In this document: positions 1 through 6,135 of the stretch, one piece after another
How the letters are laid out: each line of letters begins with the position of its first letter
Numbering within the stretch: position 1 is the stretch's first letter
From: an uncultured Pelolinea sp.
Lineage (GTDB): Bacteria > Chloroflexota > Anaerolineae > Anaerolineales > Anaerolineaceae
DNA: 6,544 nucleotides
Assembly (NCBI GenBank): GCA_937902055.1
Contig: CALGUJ010000021.1
Span: 1 to 6,544 of the forward strand
Direction of reading: 5' to 3'
Notes under the pieces: generated by a model
The model's input: the letters and a program-made list of their open reading frames with translations, nothing else
What the model was told of the DNA's origin: nothing
Database searches by the model: none
Translations under genes and position numbers: made by a program

Positions 1-128
1 GTTTCCGCAGCCGATAACGAAATGATTTGGGTTTCATGCCCGCCGCGCAGCATTTCCTGCGCGAACACGCTCATCAGGCGCTGCGCGCCGCCCACTTTGA
101 GGGAATCGATCACCTGCAGCACCTTCAT
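1..128 (-). CDS. GT4-family glycosyltransferase, N-terminal fragment (3' end outside window)
   Basis: Reading from the ATG at 128 the frame stays open to the window edge and gives 42 complete codons: MKVLQVIDSLKVGGAQRLM (1-19) followed by SVFAQEMLRGGHETQIISLS and then AAE. This is the classic N-terminus of a GT-B fold, GT4-type glycosyltransferase: first beta strand, the glycine-rich GGAQR loop (equivalent to GGAE/GGAQ in the family) and a helix leading to G-H-E and the second strand. It begins one base after the flippase TGA and has GAGGGG eight bases upstream, so it belongs to the same operon and would add another sugar to the repeat unit. The catalytic EX7E part lies outside the window, so activity and sugar cannot be judged. 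The fragment is short, but the motif order is distinctive. Confidence 0.85.
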   Translation of the reverse strand, partial: MKVLQVIDSLKVGGAQRLMSVFAQEMLRGGHETQIISLSAAE

Positions 129-129
129 G

Positions 130-1593
130 TCAGCCGCCCCTCAAAGCGGAAAGGATCTTGCCCAACGTGTCCTGCAAGCGTTCTGGGCCTTGCAGCCAGA
201 GCGCCCCGCCGTACGCGATTATCCCGCTGGCGACCGCCGCCAGCAATTGCGCCGGCGCGGGCGCTTGCCGCAGCAGCGCCAGCACCCCCAACACGGTTGC
301 GCTCATCGCCAGCCCGCTCAGGATGCCGGGTTGGTATTGGACCAGGATGTCTTTGATCTTGATCTGGAACATCCTTGCCGCCACTGCCAGACTCATCACG
401 CCCGAAATCAAGGCCACGCCGGCCTGCACCCACGCCACGGCGGTGATGGATTGCGTTCGCATCAACGCGATCCATAATGCCGGCAATAGGATGATCAGGC
501 GCGCGATGGTCAGGTAGGTCAGCACTTCCGGTTTGCCCTGCGCCTTGTAAAAACTGCCGGCGTTCCGGAAAAGGGAAAGCAGCAGCGCGTAGATAGCGAT
601 GCCCCGGATAACCGGGATGGCTTCCACCCATTTGTCGGTGAAAAAGGTCATCACGAAAGGCTCGGCGGTCAGAGCGATGCCCAGCCCGATCGGGATGGTG
701 ATCGTCGACACGTAGTTCAACGAACGCACGAAATTCCGGTTCAGGTTCTGCGCGTTGTCCTTCATCTTGACGTAAACCGGAAAGATCACTTCCGAAACGA
801 TGCGCGCGAATTGGGTCAGAACCATGTCCGGGATGCGGAAACCCAGCGTGTAAACGCCCAATGCTTCCGCTCCCAGGTAATGGCCGATCAACAAGTAATC
901 GGCATTGTTCAGCAGGTTGGCCAGCGAATCCAGCAGGACGATATTCAGTCCATATTTCAACATCGATCCGGCAATTTTGCGTGAGAATCGCAAGGAAGGC
1001 TTCCAGGGGTTAACGATCTTTGCCACCGCCACCGAGACTGTGTTGGCGACCACCTGCCCCCACACCTGTGACCAGTATCCCAAACCCAGTAGCGCCATCC
1101 CCACCGAGGAGATGCCTTTGGCAAAGGCGTAGCTGACTTCGGGGATGAACTTCTTGCGGAAATCCAGCTTTTTGGCCAGGTAGATGGCGTTCACGTTTCC
1201 CAAAGCCGAGATGGGATACACCAAAACCATCATGCGCACCACCGGAATGGCGCGCTCGTCGTTGAAATACGCCCCGATCAGCGGCGCGGCCAGCCAGGTG
1301 ACCGCGAACAGCCCGATGCCCACCGCCAGCCCCAGCCAGAAAGCGGTATCGGCCGTTTCGGGTTCGTCTTTATGATAGATCAGTGCCGGCCCAATGCCCA
1401 GCCCATTTAAAGCGTCCAGGAAACTGGTGACGATGAACGCGTAACCGACCACGCCGAAATCCGCCTTGGAGAGCAGGCGCGCCAGGATGATGGTGCTGAT
1501 GAACACCAGCAGCTTTCCGGTGTATACCGAAAGGTACGACCAGAAAGTCCCCCGGATCGTGGCTTTCGCGAAACTCGTCTCGCCGGGTTTCAT
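130..1593 (-). CDS. Wzx-like polysaccharide flippase (MOP/PST family)
   Basis: 487 residues with about 12-14 hydrophobic segments, of the polysaccharide transporter branch of the MOP exporter superfamily (PF13440/PF01943-like). Such proteins flip undecaprenyl-linked repeat units from the cytoplasmic to the outer membrane leaflet. Recognisable stretches are ILARLLSKADFGVVGYAF (36-53, the family's LL.P.DFG.V motif), LVYPISALGNVNAIYLAKKL (124-143), YGLNIVLLDSLANLLNNAD (214-232) followed by YLLIGHYLGAEALGVYTLGF (233-252), the FPVYVKMKDN loop (271-280) and FYKAQGKPE (348-356). The length is typical of the family. The start ATG forms TAATG with the polymerase stop. The nearest purine-rich ribosome site (AGGA) is 11 nt upstream, a little far, so re-initiation from the polymerase may matter. 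The substrate follows the repeat unit and cannot be inferred. Confidence 0.94.
   Translation of the reverse strand: MKPGETSFAKATIRGTFWSYLSVYTGKLLVFISTIILARLLSKADFGVVGYAFIVTSFLDALNGLGIGPALIYHKDEPETADTAFWLGLAVGIGLFAVTWLAAPLIGAYFNDERAIPVVRMMVLVYPISALGNVNAIYLAKKLDFRKKFIPEVSYAFAKGISSVGMALLGLGYWSQVWGQVVANTVSVAVAKIVNPWKPSLRFSRKIAGSMLKYGLNIVLLDSLANLLNNADYLLIGHYLGAEALGVYTLGFRIPDMVLTQFARIVSEVIFPVYVKMKDNAQNLNRNFVRSLNYVSTITIPIGLGIALTAEPFVMTFFTDKWVEAIPVIRGIAIYALLLSLFRNAGSFYKAQGKPEVLTYLTIARLIILLPALWIALMRTQSITAVAWVQAGVALISGVMSLAVAARMFQIKIKDILVQYQPGILSGLAMSATVLGVLALLRQAPAPAQLLAAVASGIIAYGGALWLQGPERLQDTLGKILSALRGG
137..142 (-). promoter_or_regulatory. Ribosome binding site of the downstream GT4 gene
   Basis: GAGGGG on the minus strand lies 8 nt before the ATG at 128, inside the last codons of the flippase gene. 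It supports the partial gene at the window start as a real translated frame. Confidence 0.6.
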
Positions 1594-3113
1594 TAGATAA
1601 TCTTTCCTTTGCTTTCCATACTGGCGCGGCGGCTGATTTTCAAGCGCTGCTGCAGAAGTTGGCGTGTGAATAGTATTTCTTCATTGCGGGCAGCCTGCTG
1701 CGTTGCCAGGCCGATACCGATCAACAGCCATAGGTTGCGCGGGTACGCGCCGTGGATGAACAATGCCGCGGCCAGATAGCCCATAAAACCGATTTGAAAT
1801 GCCAGCGCCAGGTCGGCGTATTCGTCTTGAGATATTTTCTGGAAGATCTTCTTTCCGTTGATCAAGCTCCTGAACGTGGAATACAGGACAAAGGCGAACA
1901 TCAACAAGCCCATAATACCTTGTTCGGCCAATACCTCGATGTACAGGCTGTGTGCTGATCGCTCGGTCCGGCGCGGATCCAGCCCCAGCCTCATCGAATA
2001 TTTCAGGTAATTGGCGGCGTAATTTTCGTAGCCGATTCCCAGGATCGGCTTATCCAGGAACATCTGGATGCCCACCGCGTATTCGCTCATCCGCCCGCGT
2101 AAGGATACTTCGCTGCGCACGTCTGCTCCTGAAAATGGCAGGTATTCCAGGATCGTCTGGATGCGCTCGAAATACGTTGCCGGCAGGAACGGCACCAGCA
2201 TCAGCAGGATCAGCAGCCCGCACAACACGGCCACCAATGGCGGCTTGCGGACGATCACGATCAGCGCCAAGACGCCGCACAATGCCAGGAATCCGCCGCG
2301 CGAGAAGGTGAAAACGACTGTCAGGAAACTGGCGGCCAAAGCCCATCCCGCCAACAATTTCAGGACCGGTTTTTTCTCGTACAGAACGCGATTCAACGCG
2401 ATCGGAACGATCACCACCATGACCTGGGCGAAAAAATTGGGATCGCCGAAAGTGCCCATGATGCGGTAACCTTCCGTTCCGCTGACGATGTTCATCAGCT
2501 GCGATTCCGCCAACCCCCAATAATCGTTATTAAAGGAACTCGTCAGGTACTGGATCACGCCGATCGTTCCCAGCAGGATTCCGCTGAACAGGAATCCCCA
2601 GGCGGCTGTTCGGTAAGACTCCCGGGATTGGATCAAAAGAAGCAGGATGACCGCGATGATCGCATCCTTCAGGAAAGTCGTCAAACCTTCCTGCGCGCGT
2701 GTTGGGTCGCCTGCGTAGAACAACGATAAAAAGATCACCAACCCGTATGCCGCGATGGTCGCAAGACCCGGCAGCCAGTTTTGCGGGCGCTCCCCATTCA
2801 ACACCCAGCGCAGGAAGATCAGGACGGTTAAGAAAGCAATGAAAGGCTGCGCGATGGAAGGAGCGCCGTAGTAATGCACCGCCACGTCTGAAATGCGCGC
2901 GTAGGTCATGGCCACCAGCGTGAATAAACCCCAGTTGATCTTCCAAACCGCGGCCACCAGCACCACGATCCCGATCAGCATCAGGACGTACAGTCCCGCG
3001 TCGTGGATGCGCGTTGCCAGGATCGCCCCGCCGATCCCGATCGCGATTGCGATCACGCCGAATACCGGGGACAACCAGTTGAAAGAAGAGCGGGATTGAC
3101 CCGACGGCTGCAT
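1593..3113 (-). CDS. Wzy-like polysaccharide polymerase / O-antigen ligase family membrane protein
   Basis: 506 residues, highly hydrophobic with roughly 11-13 predicted membrane segments, of the O-antigen ligase/polymerase family (Wzy_C, PF04932). These proteins join lipid-linked repeat units, or ligate chains to an acceptor, on the outer face of the cytoplasmic membrane. Family signs are GTFGDPNFFAQ (220-230), FTFSRGG (268-274), a large extracytoplasmic loop at about 311-390 with Arg339 and Arg341 in SLRGRMSEY, KPILGIGYENY (355-365) and SAHSLYIEVLAEQGIMGLL (386-404) with the conserved His388. The C-terminus is basic and cytoplasmic-like. Polymerase and ligase members share this domain and cannot be firmly separated by motif. 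The position between a Wzz-like co-polymerase and a Wzx-like flippase argues for the polymerase role. The start is set by AGGAG six bases upstream, and the stop joins the next start as TAATG, suggesting translational coupling. Confidence 0.92.
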   Translation of the reverse strand: MQPSGQSRSSFNWLSPVFGVIAIAIGIGGAILATRIHDAGLYVLMLIGIVVLVAAVWKINWGLFTLVAMTYARISDVAVHYYGAPSIAQPFIAFLTVLIFLRWVLNGERPQNWLPGLATIAAYGLVIFLSLFYAGDPTRAQEGLTTFLKDAIIAVILLLLIQSRESYRTAAWGFLFSGILLGTIGVIQYLTSSFNNDYWGLAESQLMNIVSGTEGYRIMGTFGDPNFFAQVMVVIVPIALNRVLYEKKPVLKLLAGWALAASFLTVVFTFSRGGFLALCGVLALIVIVRKPPLVAVLCGLLILLMLVPFLPATYFERIQTILEYLPFSGADVRSEVSLRGRMSEYAVGIQMFLDKPILGIGYENYAANYLKYSMRLGLDPRRTERSAHSLYIEVLAEQGIMGLLMFAFVLYSTFRSLINGKKIFQKISQDEYADLALAFQIGFMGYLAAALFIHGAYPRNLWLLIGIGLATQQAARNEEILFTRQLLQQRLKISRRASMESKGKII

Positions 3114-3119
3114 GCCTCT

Positions 3120-3124
3120 CTCCT
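3120..3124 (-). promoter_or_regulatory. Ribosome binding site of the polymerase gene, overlapping the preceding stop
   Basis: AGGAG on the minus strand shares its first bases with the TAG stop (3125-3123) of the Wzz-like gene and lies 6 nt before the ATG at 3113. The whole intergenic gap is 9 nt. The arrangement suggests that ribosomes ending the co-polymerase help initiation of the polymerase. Confidence 0.75.
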
Positions 3125-4190
3125 ATATCCTTTCCGACATGGCCTTCAGCGCTTTCAATGCAATTTCGTCGCTGTCCGCGCCCTTGGCGAACTCGGCCAC
3201 GCCCACCGCCGGTTTGAGTGCAATTTTCTCATCCAATGAAGCCAGCGCCATCGGCGGGGTGAGCGCCTTCAGCAGGCGCCCTTTGATCGTTTCGGCGGCT
3301 TTCACCGGCGTGTCCGGCAGCAGCAGTGAAAATGTGGATTCGTCCCAACGTCCGACGCTGTCGTTGCCGCGCAGCCCGGCTCTCAGCACGCCCACCACGT
3401 CGGTGAGCAGGCGGTTCAACACCTGCTGCGGCAGCGTGTCGTAGAACTCCGTCAACCCTTCCAGCTTGATCATCACCAGCGAGAACACGCCTCCCTCGCT
3501 GGCGGATTTTTCGGTCTGTTCAACCAGCAATGTTTCGAAGTGTTCGCGGTTGAATGCGCTGGATTGGGAATCGACCAACCGGCGCTGCCGGTAGGCTTCC
3601 AGCGGGATGCGCAGTTGGTCGCGCAGGATTGCCAGGATCACGCCGACCAGTAAACCCAGTACGCCGCCCAGCGAGAGGTCGCGCGCCGGCCTGGGGCTGA
3701 TCGGTTCGGTCGGAACCACAGCCGCGTCGAGGATGTTCACTTCGTAAACCTGGTAGAGATTCCGCATGTAATCGATGCCCGTGCGCGCCACGCCGTTCGC
3801 CCATTTGGCGGTGATTTCCGCGTTCGGCCCGCTGACATAGATCTCGAGGACGTTGGAATCCGGAAGCACGACCGTACTCTGGCTGTATTCCGCGATTTCC
3901 TCTTCCGTCAGGTTCAGCGTATTGATGAACGCCTGCTGATTGAACTCGCTGTCGAACACGTCCGCGTAAGTCGTGACGATGGACGAGTTATCCAGCGATG
4001 AAAGGCTGCTGACAAAGTCCTTGCCCGCGAAGCTCTCCGCGTTGGGCAGCACGATCATGCGCGTGGTGGCCTCATAGATCGGCGCGGAAAACATGTCGAT
4101 GATCAGGATCACATTGAGCGTTGCCAGCACCGTCAGCACAATTATCCACCAGCCTTTTTGGATCATTCGAAAATACATTTTGATATTCAT
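3123..4190 (-). CDS. Wzz-like polysaccharide co-polymerase fused to a degenerate GGDEF-like domain
   Basis: 355 residues in two parts. Residues 1-195 have the Wzz/chain-length-determinant layout (PF02706-like): a short cytoplasmic start, TM1 at about 14-34, an extracytoplasmic domain (35-172) beginning APIYEATTRMIV and containing VLEIYVSGPNAEITAKWAN (114-132), then the proline-rich PTEPISPRPARD (160-171) leading into TM2 (about 174-190). Such proteins set chain length with the Wzy polymerase. Residues 211-350 form a cytoplasmic GGDEF-like domain: NREHFETLL (214-222), FSLVMIKLEGLTEF (236-249), RGNDSVGRWDESTFSLLLPD (274-293) and AVGVAEF (328-334). The GGDEF loop reads DESTF (283-287) and the metal-binding aspartates are replaced (Lys242, Glu244), so cyclase activity is not expected. 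RxxD (Arg274, Asp277) is kept five residues before the loop, as in the PleD inhibitory c-di-GMP site. No BY-kinase Walker motifs are present. The start overlaps the GT stop as ATGA, with AGGTG four bases upstream. Domain calls are firm; c-di-GMP binding is inference. Confidence 0.9.
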   Translation of the reverse strand: MNIKMYFRMIQKGWWIIVLTVLATLNVILIIDMFSAPIYEATTRMIVLPNAESFAGKDFVSSLSSLDNSSIVTTYADVFDSEFNQQAFINTLNLTEEEIAEYSQSTVVLPDSNVLEIYVSGPNAEITAKWANGVARTGIDYMRNLYQVYEVNILDAAVVPTEPISPRPARDLSLGGVLGLLVGVILAILRDQLRIPLEAYRQRRLVDSQSSAFNREHFETLLVEQTEKSASEGGVFSLVMIKLEGLTEFYDTLPQQVLNRLLTDVVGVLRAGLRGNDSVGRWDESTFSLLLPDTPVKAAETIKGRLLKALTPPMALASLDEKIALKPAVGVAEFAKGADSDEIALKALKAMSERI

Positions 4191-5419
4191 CTCTCACCTG
4201 CCAATTTCTCGAATTTTGAAAATAGATCGTTTAATTCCTTGACACTCGCTTCCAAATTAAAATCTTCACGCACCTTCCGGCGGCCGGCTTCCGCCATGCG
4301 CGCCGCTTCCTTGGGGTGTGCCTGTAACCACAGTATGGCTTCGGCAATGGCTTGTGCGTCTTTCGGCGTGCAGAGCAAACCGGTTTTTTGATTCTCTACC
4401 AGTTCCGGGATGCCCGAAATCTCCGAAGCGATCACCGGCAATCCGCTGGCCAGCGCTTCCATCAATACCACCGGTATTCCTTCCATCTTTCCCGTGCGCG
4501 TGATAATGCTTGCCAGGACAAAACAATCCGCATCTTTTAACAGTTTAGCAACATTCTCTTCGGTCTGCGCGCCCGCCAAATGCACCTCTCCCCGCAATCC
4601 AAGTTGCGCGATCAAATCGCTCAGCGCTCCCATCAGTTCCCCGCCGCCCGCGATCGTGCATTGAAAAGTTGCCCCGCTGTCTTTCAGGATGCGGCAGGCT
4701 TTGATCAGAAATTCGTGCCCCTTGTATTCCTGCAGGCTGCCCACCGAGATGATCCTGAACGCGCCGGCTTGCTTCTTCTTCCCGGCCGTATAACGCTCCG
4801 CCTGAATACCGCAATGGATGATGAAAGTCTTTGGGGCAACCCAGGCCCCAAGTTGATCGATCAGGAATTGCTTGTTGAATGCGGAGATGGCGCGGATGAA
4901 TGCCGCCCCTGCCAACTTCTGTTTCAACATGCTGCGTTCGACGTAGATGTCGTGCGCGTGCACGCTGACGCTGTAAGGGATATCTGTGAAGCGCGCCGCG
5001 ATCCAGGCCGCCAGCGCCGGATGGGTGGCGTAATGCGCGTGGATGTGGCTGACACCTAAAGCACGCATCTCCTCCGCCATTCGCACCGCGCATGGAAAAA
5101 TATAGATGGCGCGCGCCAGGAACTTGGGGCTCGGCAGGTTATACCAGACCATCTGAAAGAAAGTCGCGAGATACCGTCCCGGTCGGCGCAGCAGCGTGAC
5201 CAGGTTGGATTTCAGTGTTTTTCCCGCGCATGGCCTGATCCGGTGCATGCTGCCCAGCCAGGGGCGCGCGTCTGCGTGCACGACGGCCTGGTTTTGAACG
5301 ACCAGCGGAAACAACTCCACTTCAACGCCGCGCGTCTGCAGCGCGTTCATTTCGCGCAGAATGAACGTCTCGGGCAAGTGCGGGAATCGCGAAACGATGT
5401 ATGCCGTCTTACCCATCAT
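4187..5419 (-). CDS. GT4-family glycosyltransferase (colanic-acid WcaL/AmsK-like)
   Basis: 410 residues, GT-B fold, retaining family GT4. It likely adds a sugar from a nucleotide donor to the growing lipid-linked repeat unit at the cytoplasmic membrane face. The N-terminus has the subgroup signature SRFPHLPETFILREM (10-24), followed by VSHIHAHYATHPA (123-135) and SVSVHAHDIY (150-159). The C-terminal donor domain has VGSLQEYKG (226-234) with Lys233 in the phosphate-binding position, IAGGGE (256-261), and MEGIPVVLME (312-321) giving the EX7E pair Glu313 and Glu321, then ASGLPVIASEISGIPELV (324-341). In place of the arginine seen before the lysine in many GT4 enzymes there is Ser228, a substitution I believe occurs in this subgroup. 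The frame is open up to 5563, but those 48 extra codons have no family resemblance and lie inside the sugar transferase gene. The ATG at 5419 fits the family start, forms an ATGA overlap and follows an AAGGGAG. The ATG at 5416 is a close alternative. Donor and acceptor are unknown. Confidence 0.93.
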   Translation of the reverse strand: MMGKTAYIVSRFPHLPETFILREMNALQTRGVEVELFPLVVQNQAVVHADARPWLGSMHRIRPCAGKTLKSNLVTLLRRPGRYLATFFQMVWYNLPSPKFLARAIYIFPCAVRMAEEMRALGVSHIHAHYATHPALAAWIAARFTDIPYSVSVHAHDIYVERSMLKQKLAGAAFIRAISAFNKQFLIDQLGAWVAPKTFIIHCGIQAERYTAGKKKQAGAFRIISVGSLQEYKGHEFLIKACRILKDSGATFQCTIAGGGELMGALSDLIAQLGLRGEVHLAGAQTEENVAKLLKDADCFVLASIITRTGKMEGIPVVLMEALASGLPVIASEISGIPELVENQKTGLLCTPKDAQAIAEAILWLQAHPKEAARMAEAGRRKVREDFNLEASVKELNDLFSKFEKLAGER

Positions 5420-6135
5420 GTCACTCCCTTGCCCTGGAAGATGGCCAGCACCGTGCGGAAGATGATCTCGATATCCAGCATCAGGCAGCGGTGCTGGATG
5501 TACGCAATATCCAGCAGCAGTCTTTCCTTGAAATCGGATTCTCCGCGCTCGGTGATCTGCCATAAGCCGGTCAATCCCGGTGTCACGTCCAGCCGTTCCG
5601 TCTGCCAGATTTTATACGTATCCGGCGCGAACGAAGTGGGCCGCGGCCCGACCCATGACATTTCCCCCTTGATGATATTGAAGATCTGCGGCAACTCGTC
5701 GATGCTCGTTTTTCGCAGGATTTTCCCGATTTTCGTCACGCGCGGGTCGTCGACGATCTTAAAATCCGGCCATTCCAGGATGTTTAAGTGCATCAGAGTT
5801 GGTTTTAGTTCATCCGCGTTGGGTACCATGGTCTGGAATTTGTACATCCAAAAACGCTTGCCGCCCCTGCCGGTGCGCAGTTGTTTATAGAATACCTTTC
5901 GTGAGGGAAACTCATGCTTTACGATCAGCATGGTCAAAAACAAGACCGGCGCCCACACCACCGAGGATAAACCCGTCAGCAGTAAATCGAATACGCGTTT
6001 GGCTCGGATGTAATTCTCGCCTCTTAAAAGGCGTTTATCCGGATCGTATTTCTCTATCCACGCGATTTCCTGATTGAAAGTACCATCGCGCAGCCGGATG
6101 CCCCGTTCATTCCGCGCCGTGGCTGGTTTCATCAT
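5416..6135 (-). CDS. Polyprenyl-phosphate sugar-1-phosphate transferase (bacterial sugar transferase family, short monotopic form)
   Basis: 239 residues of the bacterial sugar transferase family (Pfam PF02397; WcaJ/PglC-like). It moves a sugar-1-phosphate from a nucleotide sugar to undecaprenyl phosphate on the inner face of the membrane, starting the repeat unit. Visible motifs in order: KRVFD (46-50), a hydrophobic re-entrant segment (about 48-72) with a helix-breaking proline at 63, FYKQLRTGRGGKRFWMYKFQ (82-101), DDPRVTKIGKILR (129-141), SIDELPQ (144-150) holding the Asp146-Glu147 pair equivalent to the PglC catalytic dyad, GEMSWVGPRP (157-166), PGLTGLWQ (186-193) and the C-terminal DIAYIQ...LDIEIIFRTV. 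It lacks the N-terminal four-helix and nucleotide-fold region of full-length WbaP/WcaJ; instead about 42 hydrophilic residues precede KRVFD. The start at 6135 has an AGGT seven bases upstream; the adjacent ATG at 6132 is equally possible. It overlaps the upstream gene by 29 nt and the downstream GT by ATGA. The sugar cannot be told from sequence. Confidence 0.95.
   Translation of the reverse strand: MMKPATARNERGIRLRDGTFNQEIAWIEKYDPDKRLLRGENYIRAKRVFDLLLTGLSSVVWAPVLFLTMLIVKHEFPSRKVFYKQLRTGRGGKRFWMYKFQTMVPNADELKPTLMHLNILEWPDFKIVDDPRVTKIGKILRKTSIDELPQIFNIIKGEMSWVGPRPTSFAPDTYKIWQTERLDVTPGLTGLWQITERGESDFKERLLLDIAYIQHRCLMLDIEIIFRTVLAIFQGKGVT
5424..5430 (-). promoter_or_regulatory. Ribosome binding site deciding the GT4 start
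   Basis: AAGGGAG on the minus strand lies 4 nt before the ATG at 5419 and 7 nt before the adjacent ATG at 5416. It lies within the last codons of the sugar transferase gene. It supports a start here rather than at the in-frame ATG at 5563. The better spacing slightly favours the second ATG, though the protein differs by only one methionine. Confidence 0.65.

Noticed and set aside
125..631. 168-codon open frame on the minus strand in another frame of the flippase gene
   Set aside because: It is a shadow of the flippase C-terminal coding region with low-complexity Arg/Gly/Ala sequence. The flippase frame continues intact through this stretch.
2050..2520. 156-codon open frame on the minus strand in another frame of the polymerase gene
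   Set aside because: Arg/Gly/Pro-rich translation typical of a frame-shifted read of GC-rich coding DNA. The polymerase frame carries all the conserved motifs.
3141..3560. Active diguanylate cyclase in the Wzz-like protein
   Set aside because: The signature loop is DESTF and the metal-binding aspartates are replaced, so the residues needed for GTP and metal binding are absent.
4545..5093. 182-codon open frame on the minus strand in another frame of the GT4 gene
   Set aside because: Its Arg/Gly/His-rich translation has no recognisable motif, while the overlapping frame holds the full GT4 signature.
5420..5563. In-frame 48-codon extension of the GT4 gene up to an ATG at 5563
   Set aside because: The extension lies wholly inside the sugar transferase gene, has Arg/His/Pro-rich sequence without family resemblance, and the family N-terminus begins exactly at the ATGs at 5419/5416 behind a ribosome site.
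5243..5890. 215-codon open frame on the plus strand
   Set aside because: It is antisense to two well-supported genes, its translation shows no domain or sensible composition, and it spans their junction. It is a shadow frame.
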